Assembly: GCF_033807575.1 (NCBI RefSeq)
Contig: NC_084707.1
Coordinates: 8,790,550-8,854,549 of the forward strand
DNA: 64,000 bases
Direction of reading: 5' to 3'
From: Cydia pomonella
Lineage: Eukaryota > Arthropoda > Insecta > Lepidoptera > Tortricidae
Below, piece by piece: positions 31,441 through 42,233 of this stretch. The stretch's first letter is position 1. Each line of letters opens with the position of its first letter. The notes beneath the pieces were generated by a model that was not told the origin of the DNA, did no database searches, and saw only the letters and a list, made by a program, of their open reading frames with translations. The position numbers were made by a program, and so were the translations under genes.

Positions 31441-33357
31441 ACTTCGCTGTGTCCGTCAATGTTGTTTAAATTTTTCGTCTTATTGAAAAAGCTAAATATT
31501 TGACTTCGCCTGTTAGAATAACTTGATACGTTTGGTCATTTGACTATGTCATCTTTAGTGCCAAAGATTCATTGATTGGACAAATTCCTGCTAAGTTTCA
31601 TGGCGCTGTACGGGTCCGTACTTTTGTGGTAACTCTGATTCTGAAAAGTTGATGTTTTTTGACAGTTTCGTCACCACAAAACATATAGCGCCGTCTATTT
31701 TAGCTTTCAAACTTAACACTATTTTTACTTGGACTAGGTACTTCTTATACAATCAATGAATCTTTGATAGTACTTTGCCAGAAATAGTCTTAAAAGTCAA
31801 ATTGCCATCGCTTGGCATATTATTTAGCTAATTGAGTGGCGTTTTCACTTACCATACAGCACACTTCTTCAGCGGTGGCATCATGGTTCCATTTTTATCG
31901 CTTGTTACTATGCCCGTCACTTTCGCACTTACGTACTTGTTAGAACGTGACGGGTATGGTGACAAATGACAAAGAGCCGACCATCTTAGCCCTACTGGTT
32001 ACCTTAGCGACACCAACTCGCCAGTCGCTCCTTATAAAATGCGCTGCGCGCATTATGACCCAATGATGCAAGTTGTCTGATTGATTACAAGACTGGTTGT
32101 CTTTACTTCGATATTTCAAGGATGATAAAATTCGTGTTCTAACTCTTAAACCAAGAACACTAGATAGGTAGGAAGTAGATATGCCACGAATATTCGGCGA
32201 CTATTCGTGGCATCTCTAGTACGAAGTTCGGAAACTTATTTAGGTATAGTTCGTGTGACCCACGATGGCGCGCAGATTTGTAAAATCTAACTTTAATATC
32301 ATGACAATACGCGTCAAGGCATGCGTCTTCGTGAATGGCACGATCTATAAATTGGTTTTATTCAATTATCATAACTACTGGCTTTTAAACAAAAGTGATT
32401 TTATCATCGATTTCACTAGAATTAGTATTCATGAAAGATGGCTTGTTAAATTGGGCTAAATAGGTTTATATTATAAACCTCCTGGACCTCCTGGTATGCA
32501 AGTTTATAAACTTGCATACCAAGAGCGTCCCGCTTTAATCCGCTAGTTCTCTTTATATTTTACGATTACTTGACGTATTATAACTTGCGTTGCGGTGGTA
32601 AATATCGAAACTATCTATGATTTTTTTTAATACTATATTAGACCTCGAACGGTATAATGGGAACTAGTGCACTTAATCCTTTTTGCTTTTATAATTTGTT
32701 TACTCTTTTTGCAAATTATTTGCTCTTTTTATTTAATCAAACTATGCATTTTAGAATGAAATTGGAGTAGTATAAAATGAATTTGTATTAGATTAAGTCA
32801 TACCTACATCACAGGTTGTATGTAAATTTATATTTTAAGGATGAAATCTCGATTTTAATTAAGTTTTTAGAAGTATCTCTATTATACACTCGTATATTTT
32901 TTTCCATGAAGAATGTCAAACCAGTATTCTGTAAAATGTATTATTTTATCGAATATAATGTAACGTTACTTAAACGTGGGTATTTACCATAAAATCTTGG
33001 AAAAGAAGATTTTTATTGAATGTGCACTGCAGGCTTAGTGCAGGTTGTAATTTAGTGTACCTATTTTATAATAACTACTAAAATCACAGATCTAGAATGA
33101 CGCTTACGCTTAATGATAGTTGAAGTGTGCAAAAGGGAAGCCATAAGGTGTATGAACATTACATGAGTGCGAAAGAGGCAGACTTCAAATGAAAAAACGT
33201 GACCTTGTTTGAACTTCATAGCGGCCGCTTGAATGTCCCAAAAAGTAAGATAAACCTGGACTAGAAAATATGAAAACCTTATTCAGGACATTCGGTGGGT
33301 AGTTGTATCTTGGAATATGCCGTTACAAAAGCAATTTTTTTAACCAATCACATTAAA

Positions 33358-33527
33358 GTCCGACCACGATAAGTTGGCAGTAATTTTGATAGCCCAGACG
33401 TATTTGTTGCGCAAGTGTTATTTTTAACGTCATAAATCTATGAAATTGTGGCGTGTACTGAATACTTTCACAGGCTGGGCTTTCAATATCGTTGCCAACT
33501 TAGCTTGGTCTGACTATGATTTCCAAA
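33358..33527. mobile_element. MITE family F copy
   Basis: GACCACGATAAGTTGGCAG at the left faces GCCAACTTAGCTTGGTC at the right; the interior has GATAGCCCAGACG and GTGTTATTTTTAACGTCA. Confidence 0.55.
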
Positions 33528-33659
33528 TTCATTACTTCCAATGGCACTTAATATCACTCCGATTTTGGTCGTGCTTTTGGTATTTGACAAGCAACCTTGT
33601 AAATTAAGCTTAGAATTAAGTTTTTTACGATAGGTGAAAATTCGCTCTATTGGATAAAG

Positions 33660-33725
33660 TCTTGGTAGCTCATATGGAAGAGCACCGGGCTAGCGATCAG
33701 GCGGTCGTGGGTGAAAATTCCACCC
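33660..33725 (+). repeat. tRNA-like segment (possible SINE head)
   Basis: TGGTAGCTCATATGGAAGAG resembles an A-box and GTGGGTGAAAATTCCACC an altered B-box, in the right spacing. It does not fold as a complete tRNA, so a decayed tRNA-derived SINE head is the best reading. Confidence 0.35.
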
Positions 33726-33798
33726 AAGGCAGTAAATGTTTCCACTTTTAATTTGTTTCGAAACTCAATAGCATTGTTCGCAATTTCTGCTTGATACA

Positions 33799-33943
33799 CA
33801 ATTGTGACGTTCCATGTGAAAAGGTACACCTTATAGCGGTCAGCGCTTACGTCGCGTAGCACCCAATTAGTATTCGAGCGTCATTAATAACAGCGTATGC
33901 GCCGACCGCCATAAGGTACCTGTACTGGAGGGACGTCACAATT
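33799..33943. mobile_element. Palindromic MITE, about 145 bp
   Basis: ATTGTGACGTTCCATG at the left and GGGACGTCACAATT at the right are inverted, with AAGGTACACCTTATAGCGGT facing CGCCATAAGGTACCTG inside. Confidence 0.55.
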
Positions 33944-35113
33944 AATCTCGTACATTCTAGACCTGTGACTAAAATACAAGGTGACTAAGCAGTGTCACCT
34001 ATTTGTGCCACGCGTTAACTTTTTAATTCTAAAATATATTAGGTGAAGTCATTCCAGTGATCTACAATCCTCTCTTTACTAACACATAATGTTACCACAC
34101 GCTATGCTATACACCTAAATATGCTATAATAATTCTGTACTTTTCCTTCCATAGCCTTACCATTGAGTGTTCAAAAATTAAATGTCCCACCTAACAACCA
34201 TACTTTAATTTGTGTTCTCAAAAAAGAGATATCTTAGGTGTAGACATAGTTTAAATTCTAATTTACAATGCTCTAATAATAAGTTTCGCATAAAAATGCA
34301 TTTAGTATTTCTGCTTTAAACACTTTAGTATTCTTCAAGTATTGATTGAGTTAAGTAACAGTTTACTAAGACATCACAAGACACGTCCACATCTTTCTAC
34401 GAAGAGAATGTGGTTTGCAACGGACAGTATCTGAGGCCTAATTCAAACTTGAGATGAAGGTTTCGACCAGTTTTCACGGACGCGTTAAACAAAAAAAATC
34501 GCCACTTTTAGCACACCGTGTTCTTCTTGGATTCTTTGTGTGAATGGGACAAAATGTCGGTGATAAAAAATAGAATAGCGCTAGCGCTGTACCATAGCGG
34601 TGACATGTATCCGCGTGTATACTAAAACGCATCTATATACTGAAATACTTCTAATGTGTGATTCTCACATGGTTTTTACACATTCGATTTACTGCTCACA
34701 ACCTACACTTAGAGCTTTGTGCGCGATAATTGCATGCTTGCTAATACTTTTTTGGTTGGCATCACGTTGGCATAGACAAACGTTCCCGAACTGGTCACTT
34801 CTTCAAACATGTTTGATGGTCTAACACGAGTTTTATAATATTATATGTACCTACTTTTATATCACATACTTAAATATAAGCTTACATGTATTAAACTAGC
34901 TGATACTTCATTTAGAATCTCACATTCCGTCCATTTTTGTTTTGTTATTTAGCTATAAATTTTATTGTATCAAGATTTATTCAATATACATTATGTAATT
35001 TGCTTGGCTTGTTTTATTTGTTTGGCTGGCCAATAAAAGAAAAAATGCATTTTATTATGTTTTATTGGATTGTATTAAAATCAGCTCTTGTTAGTTTCAC
35101 AATAAACAGCTGA

Positions 35114-35220
35114 GGGCCACTTTCACCATCCCACTAACCCAGGGTTAACCGGTTAAACTGTTAACCCAGTGTCAAATTAACCGGTTAACCCCGGGTTAGT
35201 GGGATGGTGCAAGTGGCCCT
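35114..35220. mobile_element. MITE family B copy
   Basis: The ends GGGCCACTTTCACCATCCCA and TGGGATGGTGCAAGTGGCCC are inverted, and almost the whole 107 bp is a stem with AACCGGTTAA palindromes. Compare 12529-12670. Confidence 0.65.
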
Positions 35221-35486
35221 GAACGGCCTGAACTGTTAAACCACTTCCAGTCTTGAAGGACGCATGAGGGATTCCAGAGGAGAGGGAGACCGCTATCTGC
35301 TGCTAGATATAGATAGATAGATTAATGTATAGATATTACCATCGCACTCTAGCAGACAGCTTTCTCCCCCTCTTACAGGCTCCAATTATTAATTATTAGG
35401 TATTTGGCAGGCGAATACCAGGTTGTATACGCGCAAGGTCAAAGAAACAATCTTGGCGTAAATAGAAAATGCGCCATACATTTGTG

Positions 35487-35698
35487 GTAAAGCCAGACCA
35501 AGCTGACTTGGCAGCGATTTTGATAGCCCAGACGATGCAAGTGTTAAGTAAACGTCATATTCTTAGAAAATTGGCGTTTAAAATAACACTTGCACTGTCT
35601 TGGCTGCCAACTTTGACTGACTCTATGTCGTTTACTTAACACTTGCCCTGTCTGGGTTATCAAAGTCGCTGCTAACTTAGCTTGGTCTACTTGACTTT
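35487..35698. mobile_element. MITE family F copies, overlapping or doubled
   Basis: AGACCAAGCTGACTTGGCAG at the left and AACTTAGCTTGGTCTAC at the right are inverted; GTTTACTTAACACTTGC-type interior sequence occurs twice, suggesting two partial copies fused. Confidence 0.5.
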
Positions 35699-35794
35699 CA
35701 AACAGTTGGTTTTTTATAGGTAATGGTAATATGTAGGTATGTGTATGTAAAACGCAAAAAATAACAAATAAAACACGTATATTAAACTAGTTAC

Positions 35795-35910
35795 GACCAG
35801 TTGCACTAACCACAATTGGCGGACTGATCAGCGTCACTCAGTAGTGAACTATGGAATTTCCCATTCAATAACATTTAAAGATGACAGACGGTGTGGTGCA
35901 ACGTTTTTCA
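35795..35910. mobile_element. MITE family D copy
   Basis: The ends GACCAGTTGCACTAACCA and GTGTGGTGCAAC are inverted, with GACTGATCAGCGTCAC inside. Compare 12111-12238. Confidence 0.45.
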
Positions 35911-35990
35911 ATATACTTACTTTACTCTTTGGCAACGAACTAAAATGTAAACCGTTAACCGATTGTTGATCGTTAAATATGGCGCCAGCA

Positions 35991-36250
35991 GCCAATTATA
36001 TCCACACTTCCCGATATCGGGCGATAACAGTTTTCCATTTCACGGAATATCAACACATCGTTAACAATATTTGAATGTAAAAAATACCTTGTCTGTAATT
36101 GCCAAAAATATCCAATGCTTTATATTTTTGCATATGCACCCTTTTTTTTACATTTCAAATATTGTAATCACATGCATCGTGTGCTGATATTTGGTGAAAC
36201 GGAAAAATACTATTTGCTCGGGCCTGATAAAGCGTGGATGTAATTGGCAC
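35991..36250. mobile_element. MITE family C copy
   Basis: The ends GCCAATTATATCCACAC and GTGGATGTAATTGGCAC are inverted; the interior has TATCAACACATCGTTAACAA and its near inverse. Sister copies are 41002-41309 and 41538-41742. Confidence 0.65.
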
Positions 36251-36363
36251 TTAAAACCAACTTTGAAAGACGGGTGCAACCTGAGCTAATTGTTGACCAT
36301 GCTCGTATATTTCTGAAGTTGGCCGGTCGAAGTATCTTATAGAAGGCGCCAGCATAGGTTTTG

Positions 36364-36868
36364 CAAAGTGGTAAAATGTGTCCCCCCCCCCCCCCCCCCT
36401 GTAACTTCTAAAATAAGAGAATGATAAACCTAAAAAAAATATATGATGTACATTACCATGCAAACTTCCACCGAAAATTGGTTTGAACGAGATCTAGTAA
36501 GTAGTTTTTTTTTAATACGTCATATATCTAAAAAAAAATTTTTTTTCATCAAACCCATACGTGTGGGGTACCTATGGATAGGTCTTCAAAAATGATATTG
36601 AGGTTTCTAATATCATTTTTTTCTAAACTGAATAGTTTGCGCGAGAGACACTTCCAAAGTGGTAAAATGGGTCCCCCCCCCCCCCCCTATAACTTCTAAA
36701 ATAACAGAATGATAAAACTAAAAAAAATATATGATATACATTACCATGCAAACTTCCACCAAAAATTGGTTGGAACGAGATCTAGTAAGTAGTTTTTTTA
36801 ATACGTCATAAATGGTACGGAACCCTTCATGGGCGAGTCCGACTCGCACTTGGCCGCTTTTTATATTT
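36364..36868. repeat. Directly repeated poly-C segment and repeat end
   Basis: A block starting CAAAGTGGTAAAATG, then a C run (about 36382-36399 and 36674-36687), then TAACTTCTAAAATAA and ACGAGATCTAGTAAGTAG, occurs twice 290 bp apart. The second copy continues to CGGAACCCTTCATGGGCGAG and GACTCGCACTTGGCCG, the end seen also at 60540-60590. Confidence 0.6.
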
Positions 36869-37363
36869 TTATCCTATTTAGTTTTTTTAATAATTATCTG
36901 GTACTTTATTTCATGCATGGTGTGAAATAATTTATCTTAAATACAGTCGAATACCCTATTGCGGGTATCTTACCAGTCAACCATAGGGCAAATCTGAAAT
37001 GTGTCAAGGTCGGTGCAGTGATAAAAAGAAACATGTTACCTCCTTTTCTACATAATTAGGCGTAGGACGCTGTCTTTTTAATTTCATTGTATGAAATCCA
37101 AAATCAACAATAATCGTTCTATCACGGGTCTCCCTCATTGAAGTCGGTTTTTTTTCTTAAAAATTATCTGTCAGTCCTACTCATAACTTGTTTTTTTATG
37201 GCCTGGATGCTTGGCCCTTAACCTTAGTGTGCCGAGTTTTTTTTTTCAAATAGTTTCGCGACGGTTTAAGCCAAATTTCATAGCATTAAACTAAAGTCAG
37301 GTGAAACCTATGCTGGCGCCATCAACACAATCCTTTGACAGTTGCCCACTTCATAGCCTGATT

Positions 37364-40300
37364 TTATGCATTGGTCTGCCTGGATGCATTCTTGTGCTGC
37401 CTCGCAGAGACCTTGAAGATGTTTGGGTCGATGTGGTTGAGGCTCGCCTCGGACGACGATGAAGCCACGGGATTTTCGTCTACTTTTTCCAACAGATGCG
37501 GGGCCAGCAGGAGGAACAGTTGCTGTGAATTACAAAGTGATATTAGATTGAGATCTAGTAAATATGTGTCGTGTCTCGTTCAGTTAATTCGGAGCCCATC
37601 TAAAATAAAGCACGAATACATTTTAATTTCTCATGCTATGCTAGTGGTCCATTAGGCGAGTCCACACAGAGCGACCATACGCGCGAGGTAATTTCCTCGC
37701 GCACAAAACGGCCAGTGTAGAGTGTACCTACTTGGTTACTAAGTTCTGTTTTTCGATTTGCAACCTCTTTATTTCCGTTAAAACAAATGCTACCGAAAAA
37801 ATTAAAAAATGACATAATGTGGTGGATTTGTGAGCTATAATTATATACCACACATAACGCTTATCTCTTCGTATCTATAATGAATTGGGGCCTAAAAGAG
37901 AATCGTATCGCAGTAATTGCGTTGCACAGATGTGGGCACCCACCAAACATGATTTTGAAGTTGCTTGAAAACCTAAAAATCAACAAACAATTTCTTTATC
38001 CCACAATTAATAGATACAATAGTACTCGGAGCTTCGAGGACCGCAAGAGGTCTGGAAGACCACACAGGTTCATTTCTGTGAAAAAGGTGTGAAAACTGGG
38101 GCCAAAGTTTACCAGGAAACCGTTTTCGAACCAATAGTGAAGCCTTTAAGCCACACCCTATTTCAAAACCAGCCATGGGTCTTTCAACAGGACTCAGCTC
38201 CTGCACATAAGGCAAAAACAACTCAAGCCTGGTTTCGAAGGAACAAAATTGACTTTATTGCCCACGAAGACTGGCCGTCCTCCAGCCCGGATCTTAACCC
38301 CCTGGATTATGCCATATGGCAGGTTAAATTATTGAGGAGAAAGCCTGCGTGCTAAATCCCACACAAATCTTGACTCCCTCAAGCAGGTCATAGTTAAGAC
38401 AGTGACGGAATTAGACATGACAATCGTGCGTGCCGCTATTGATGACTGGCCTCGTCGTTAGAGGGCCTGTGTCAAGGCCAGAGGAGGCCATTTTTAATGA
38501 TATTGTCATATGTAATTCCTGATTTTGTGTACTTCAATTTAATATGTAGTTTATTCAACTTTCGTTTGTATATTTTATGTAGATAAAGATTATTGCAGGA
38601 TCATAATTTAGTAACCAACTAGGTAGACGTGCTTCGACCGAGGCGGCGCGCGCGTTTTCCTCGTCCGCAATTAAAAAGTCGATTCAAAATGGATTAATCG
38701 TACGATTTCCATCAAAACGTCAAACGTCATAATTTCATAAAAGTTTGGCGTTTAAAATATCACTTGTACTGTCTGGGCTGTCAAAATCGCTGTCAACTTA
38801 TCTTGGTCTGAATTTAATTACCTCGGCCCACGGTATAGGCGGCAGGCCCGCGAAGGCGGCCTGCCAGCCGGGCAGCCCGAGGTGCACCAGCGCCATCCTG
38901 AAGTACTGCGTGAAGGAGTCCGCGAGCCAACCCCAGGCGCCCGAACGGGTACCCAGCCACACTGACCACGAGCCTCCCGTGTACACCAGGCATACCTTAA
39001 ATACGTATCCAGAATTAGATACAGTAAACTGACAGCAGTTTTTAAAACGAGCTTTGATTTAAGGCTCCGTAAGTTCGTGGTCTTCTCTCACTGAGTGTAA
39101 GCGTGAGAGAGATAGATGTGCCTGCTCGGAGCCGTAGATATGGTTTTTTTTAATTATTTTTTTGTTTTTTAATTAATATATAATAAAATAAAACCGGTCA
39201 AATGAGAGTTCGTTTTACTCGCGCACAAACGAGGTCAAATGAGGGTTCTGTACAAACTTTGAATTATCTCGTGTAACTATAAAGGCGAAAGACTTTATCA
39301 GAAGTACCTATACTAAGTATAATTGTCGACCGGTGTGGCCTAGTGGGTAGTGACCCTGCTTACGAAGCTGATGGTCCCGGGTTCAAATCCTGGTAAGGGC
39401 ATGTATTTGTGTGATGAGCATGGATATTTGTTCCTGAGTCATGGGTGTTTTCTATGTATTTAAGTATTTATAAATATTTATATATTATATATATCGTTGT
39501 CTAAGTACCCTCAACACAAGCCTTGTTGAGCTGGTGGTGGGACTTAGTCAATTTGTGTAATATTGTCCTATAATAAAAATAAAAAATAAAAAAAAATTGT
39601 GTACAGCGCCATCTATCGGCAAATTGTCTAACTTGCGCGATGTAATGCACGCATATTGGTTTTTGGAGGATAATTCTCAATCATGTGAACCGATTTCAAA
39701 AATTGTTCTTATTCTTATTTTAAAAAAGGTGTCTTTAATGTAATCTCAGATATTTCAAGTGTAATTAACACACTACCTACGTAAAGTTGGTTAAATTGCA
39801 AACTGAATTCGGTAATGTTTTTTTTAATTTTTAAAAAAGTTACCAAGATCCTGTAAAATTTATAATACTGGTAATATTATGTAAAAATTTCATAATTGTT
39901 CTTCAGTAAACTTCGGAGATAAGGGGGGCATGGTATATTTTTTTTCACATTTTCCGCCATAAATCAAAAAGAAAAAAAATGTTTTGGAATGTACAATTTA
40001 AGCTCTTTCAAATGATACCCCACTTGACCTAGTCACTAGACTTTAAAATTTTCATTTCTTCTCTTCATATTGGGCAATTTCCATAGTTAATAAAAATAAA
40101 ATAAAACAATAATACTTTTAATGTGTCTGGGTTAGCGTTGTTCATAACTATTCCAAATTTCAAATCAATAGCGATAGCTTACGTGGTTCTCGAGATATTT
40201 AGCGTTGTGACAGACGGACGGACGGACGGACAGAGTCGCACCATAAGAGTTCCTTTTGTACCTTTTTGGTACGGAACCATCTAAAAAGAAACCGCTGAGT

Positions 40301-41983
40301 TTCCTCAAGCATGATATTGTCGATTTTTAGAAGCATTTATCATATTTTTAGCTTTTGTGCAAAATTTATTATAATTTTTTAAAGTGCATTTTAGACCTTT
40401 GTTCCTGTAAGCTTACAAACAAAATTCAGATGTCGGAAATAAATAATACAATAAGTACATAACTTAAAAAATAATGCATAACGGGTTCCAGCAGGCGTTC
40501 TACATGATATTAAAGCTCTCCAACGTCTCTACGTGTTGGACATATATCCCAACATAAGGCCTATCAAAAGACCGGGATTTTATAGGCCCCTATTACTTAC
40601 TTAAGTAATTGATTAATTTAATTTATTTATTTATGTCGTTAATGAAGTGTCTATATGGTTTTCATGTACCCCGCCCCACCGCGCACATCAGACATTGGAA
40701 AAACAGTTTGAATGTCATGTGTGAGAATATTGGGTTTTCTAATGGCTGTTATGCGTGGTGACGAAGAGTGTACACGTATTTTCTCTGTCACCCAAACTTA
40801 CCTTACCGATTGTTCTACAAGAATCTAGTTCAAACACTTTGCTCTTGGTGTTGAGAACCGGTCGTGGTCCCGTGTTCGGACGAGTAAAAGAGAAGTCCAG
40901 TAGATCCTTTAAAGCTGGCGAAAGAATTAGTTCGTTCAAGGAGTTCACTCGAATGGAACCAACGGGCAATACCTGATCAGCTGAAATAAATTTAAATACT
41001 TAAGTGCAAATTACATCCACACTTTATTGGGCCTGATACCAGACCCGATTTTGGGCCCGGAAAAGAGTATTTTTCATTTTCACCAAATATCAGCTTATCG
41101 TTTACAATATTTGAAATGTAAAAAAATTGTTCATATGCAAAAATATCAAACATTGAACAGTTTTGGCAATTAAAAACCAAGTATCTTTTACATTTCTAAT
41201 ATTGTTAACGATGTGCTGATATTCCGTGAACCTGAAAACGATTATCAGGGCCGAAATCGGGGCTAAATTCGGGCGCGTTTTCGGGAAGTGTGGATGTAAT
41301 TGGCGCTTTAGTGAGAGTAAGAGAAAGATCCCCGCAATTAGCTTCATGCATGTTTTTTTTTTTAATTTTAATCATTATTTATATCGGTTGAACACCGGTA
41401 AAAATAAAAATACTTTTACAAATCTTCATATTATTTTATTAATAATATGTAAATGTTGAAAAAGTTTGAGCGGTTGAAACGCTCATAAGTTTTGGCGCGA
41501 ATTCTACAGAGCCGATGACGTCACACATCAGACAAAACGTAACAATATTTGAAATGTAAAAATACGTTGTCTCTAATTACCAAAAATGTTCAATATTTGA
41601 TATTTTTACATCGTAACCATTTTTTACATATCAAATATTGTAAACGATGTGCTAATATTTGGTGAAACGGAAAATATTATTTCCCGGGCCAAAACCGGGT
41701 CTGATATCAGGCCTGATAAAGTGTGGATGTAATTGGCACTTAAGCGAGTAACTGTTTTATAAAGTAAGATACTGTTCGTCCAAGTAACCCTTTGTTTGCA
41801 AGTACTATTACTTACCTGAGTACTTGTAGTGCCAAGTAAGTAAAAATCCATCACTTGAGGCATAAAAATTTCGAAGATCTTCAGGTAATACAGCAGAATG
41901 TCGTTGCTCCCAAGTAGAGAGGGCGACGCGATCGCAAGGAATCCGGCGTTCCACATTTACATTGCAAATTCGAGGGTCGGACT
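37364..41983 (-). CDS. TPGS2: Tubulin polyglutamylase complex subunit 2, first exon missing
   Basis: TPGS2 is a non-catalytic subunit of the complex that adds glutamate chains to tubulin in cilia and neurons. Exons on the minus strand: 41983-41816, 40980-40802, 39028-38822 and 37522-37364, all GT-AG and in phase, coding about 237 residues. Recognisable family segments are RVALSTWEQRHSAVLPEDL, NFYASSDGFLLTW, PVGSIRVNSLNELIL, VFELDSC, KVCLVYTGG and FRMALVHLGLPGWQAAF. The first visible exon needs one base from upstream to complete a GAG codon, so a short start exon (about 30 residues in the vertebrate protein) is still to be found. It is not obvious between 41984 and the divergent DUS3L start. 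The last intron contains a mariner relic; the first visible intron contains two MITEs. Confidence 0.85.
37653..38668. mobile_element. MITE family A copy split by a mariner element
   Basis: The left half (37653-37724) has GCGAGTCCACACAGAGCGAC to GCCAGTGTAG; the right half (38624-38668) resumes at GACGTGCTTCGACCGAGGC. The mariner-type element sits between them, so the MITE is older. The far right arm of the MITE is missing. Confidence 0.65.
37727..38623 (+). mobile_element. DD37D mariner-type transposon, internally deleted
   Basis: The inverted ends CCTACTTGGTTACTAAGTT and (inverted) CCTAGTTGGTTACTAAATT are bordered by TA at 37725-37726 and 38624-38625. Inside are a helix-turn-helix N-terminal frame (37880-38092) and a C-terminal frame (38089-38355) with QQDSAPAH and DWPSSSPDLNPLDY. 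The spacing of 37 residues between the two visible acidic residues suggests the maT/DD37D clade. The central part with the first catalytic aspartate is gone, and the tail to about 38500 is frameshifted. It cannot make an active enzyme. Confidence 0.8.
38705..38812. mobile_element. MITE family F, partial, beside a TPGS2 donor site
   Basis: It contains GGCGTTTAAAATATCACTTG and GTCTGGGCTGTCAAAATCGC and ends AACTTATCTTGGTCTGA about 8 bases from the intron donor of the TPGS2 exon at 38822. The left end is missing. Confidence 0.5.
39029..40801 (-). other. TPGS2 intron with a SINE
   Basis: 1.77 kb. It holds a copy of the CTCTCACTGAGTGTAAGCG repeat (about 39060-39150), a SINE (39328-39575) and a GACGGACGGACGGACAGAG tract near 40200-40285 that ends TACGGAACC. 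The rest is AT-rich without features. Confidence 0.5.
39328..39575 (+). mobile_element. tRNA-derived SINE
   Basis: GACCGGTGTGGCCTAGTGGG provides the A-box and GGTTCAAATCC (39380-39390) the B-box of an internal Pol III promoter. The body matches the inverted copy at 22065-22314, and the end is an A-rich run. Confidence 0.8.
41002..41309. mobile_element. MITE family C copy, complete
   Basis: The ends AAGTGCAAATTACATCCACA and TGTGGATGTAATTGGCGCTT are inverted. Inner CATCGTTAAC/AATATTTGAAATG type segments pair around a centre near 41140. Located in a TPGS2 intron. Confidence 0.65.
41538..41742. mobile_element. MITE family C copy, left end missing
   Basis: It starts inside the element at AACAATATTTGAAATGTAAA and ends at GTGTGGATGTAATTGGCACT. 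It lies 230 bp from the complete copy and has the same orientation of the interior. Confidence 0.55.
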
Positions 41984-42233
41984 CTAAAACCAATATTAAT
42001 ATGTCTTCATTATGTGTTTGAATTATTTTTACAAAAATGTTATTTTAGTTACAGTAAAACAATAAAAAAACAGTGGAGCTAGCTTTATAAACAGAAACAC
42101 GTGTGTTTGTCACTGACAGTTGTATAAGAGGTAGGATCGTAGGATGCTCCGGCAATTTTATAACCTAGTATTATTAATAATAAAATAATCTACTTTTCTT
42201 TCTAATTGTTGTGTTAAAGAACAATTTGGTAAC
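41984..42233. promoter_or_regulatory. Spacer between TPGS2 and DUS3L, possible shared promoter
   Basis: The two genes point away from each other here. No strong core promoter motif is visible. An ATG-initiated first exon of TPGS2 could not be placed in this stretch. Confidence 0.35.

Larger units (their letters stand above)
31441..37363. other. Spacer between vari and TPGS2, repeat-bearing
   Basis: 5.9 kb. The part after vari is presumably 3' UTR; a clear AATAAA in GGCCAATAAAAG at about 35030-35040 is one possible distant end. Otherwise it holds palindromic elements (33358-33943, 35114-36250) and a duplicated poly-C repeat (36364-36868). 32460-33350 is AT-rich with nothing recognised. No gene is seen. 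Confidence 0.5.

Noticed and set aside
32265..32459. 64-codon frame in the spacer after vari
   Set aside because: It is short, low in similarity to anything recognised, and in AT-rich DNA where such frames are expected by chance.
38089..38355. Functional transposase gene
   Set aside because: Only the C-terminal third is present in this frame; the first catalytic aspartate region is deleted and the tail is frameshifted.
39328..39400. Functional tRNA gene
   Set aside because: A- and B-boxes are present but there is no matching acceptor stem, and the sequence continues into a SINE body shared with 22065-22314.
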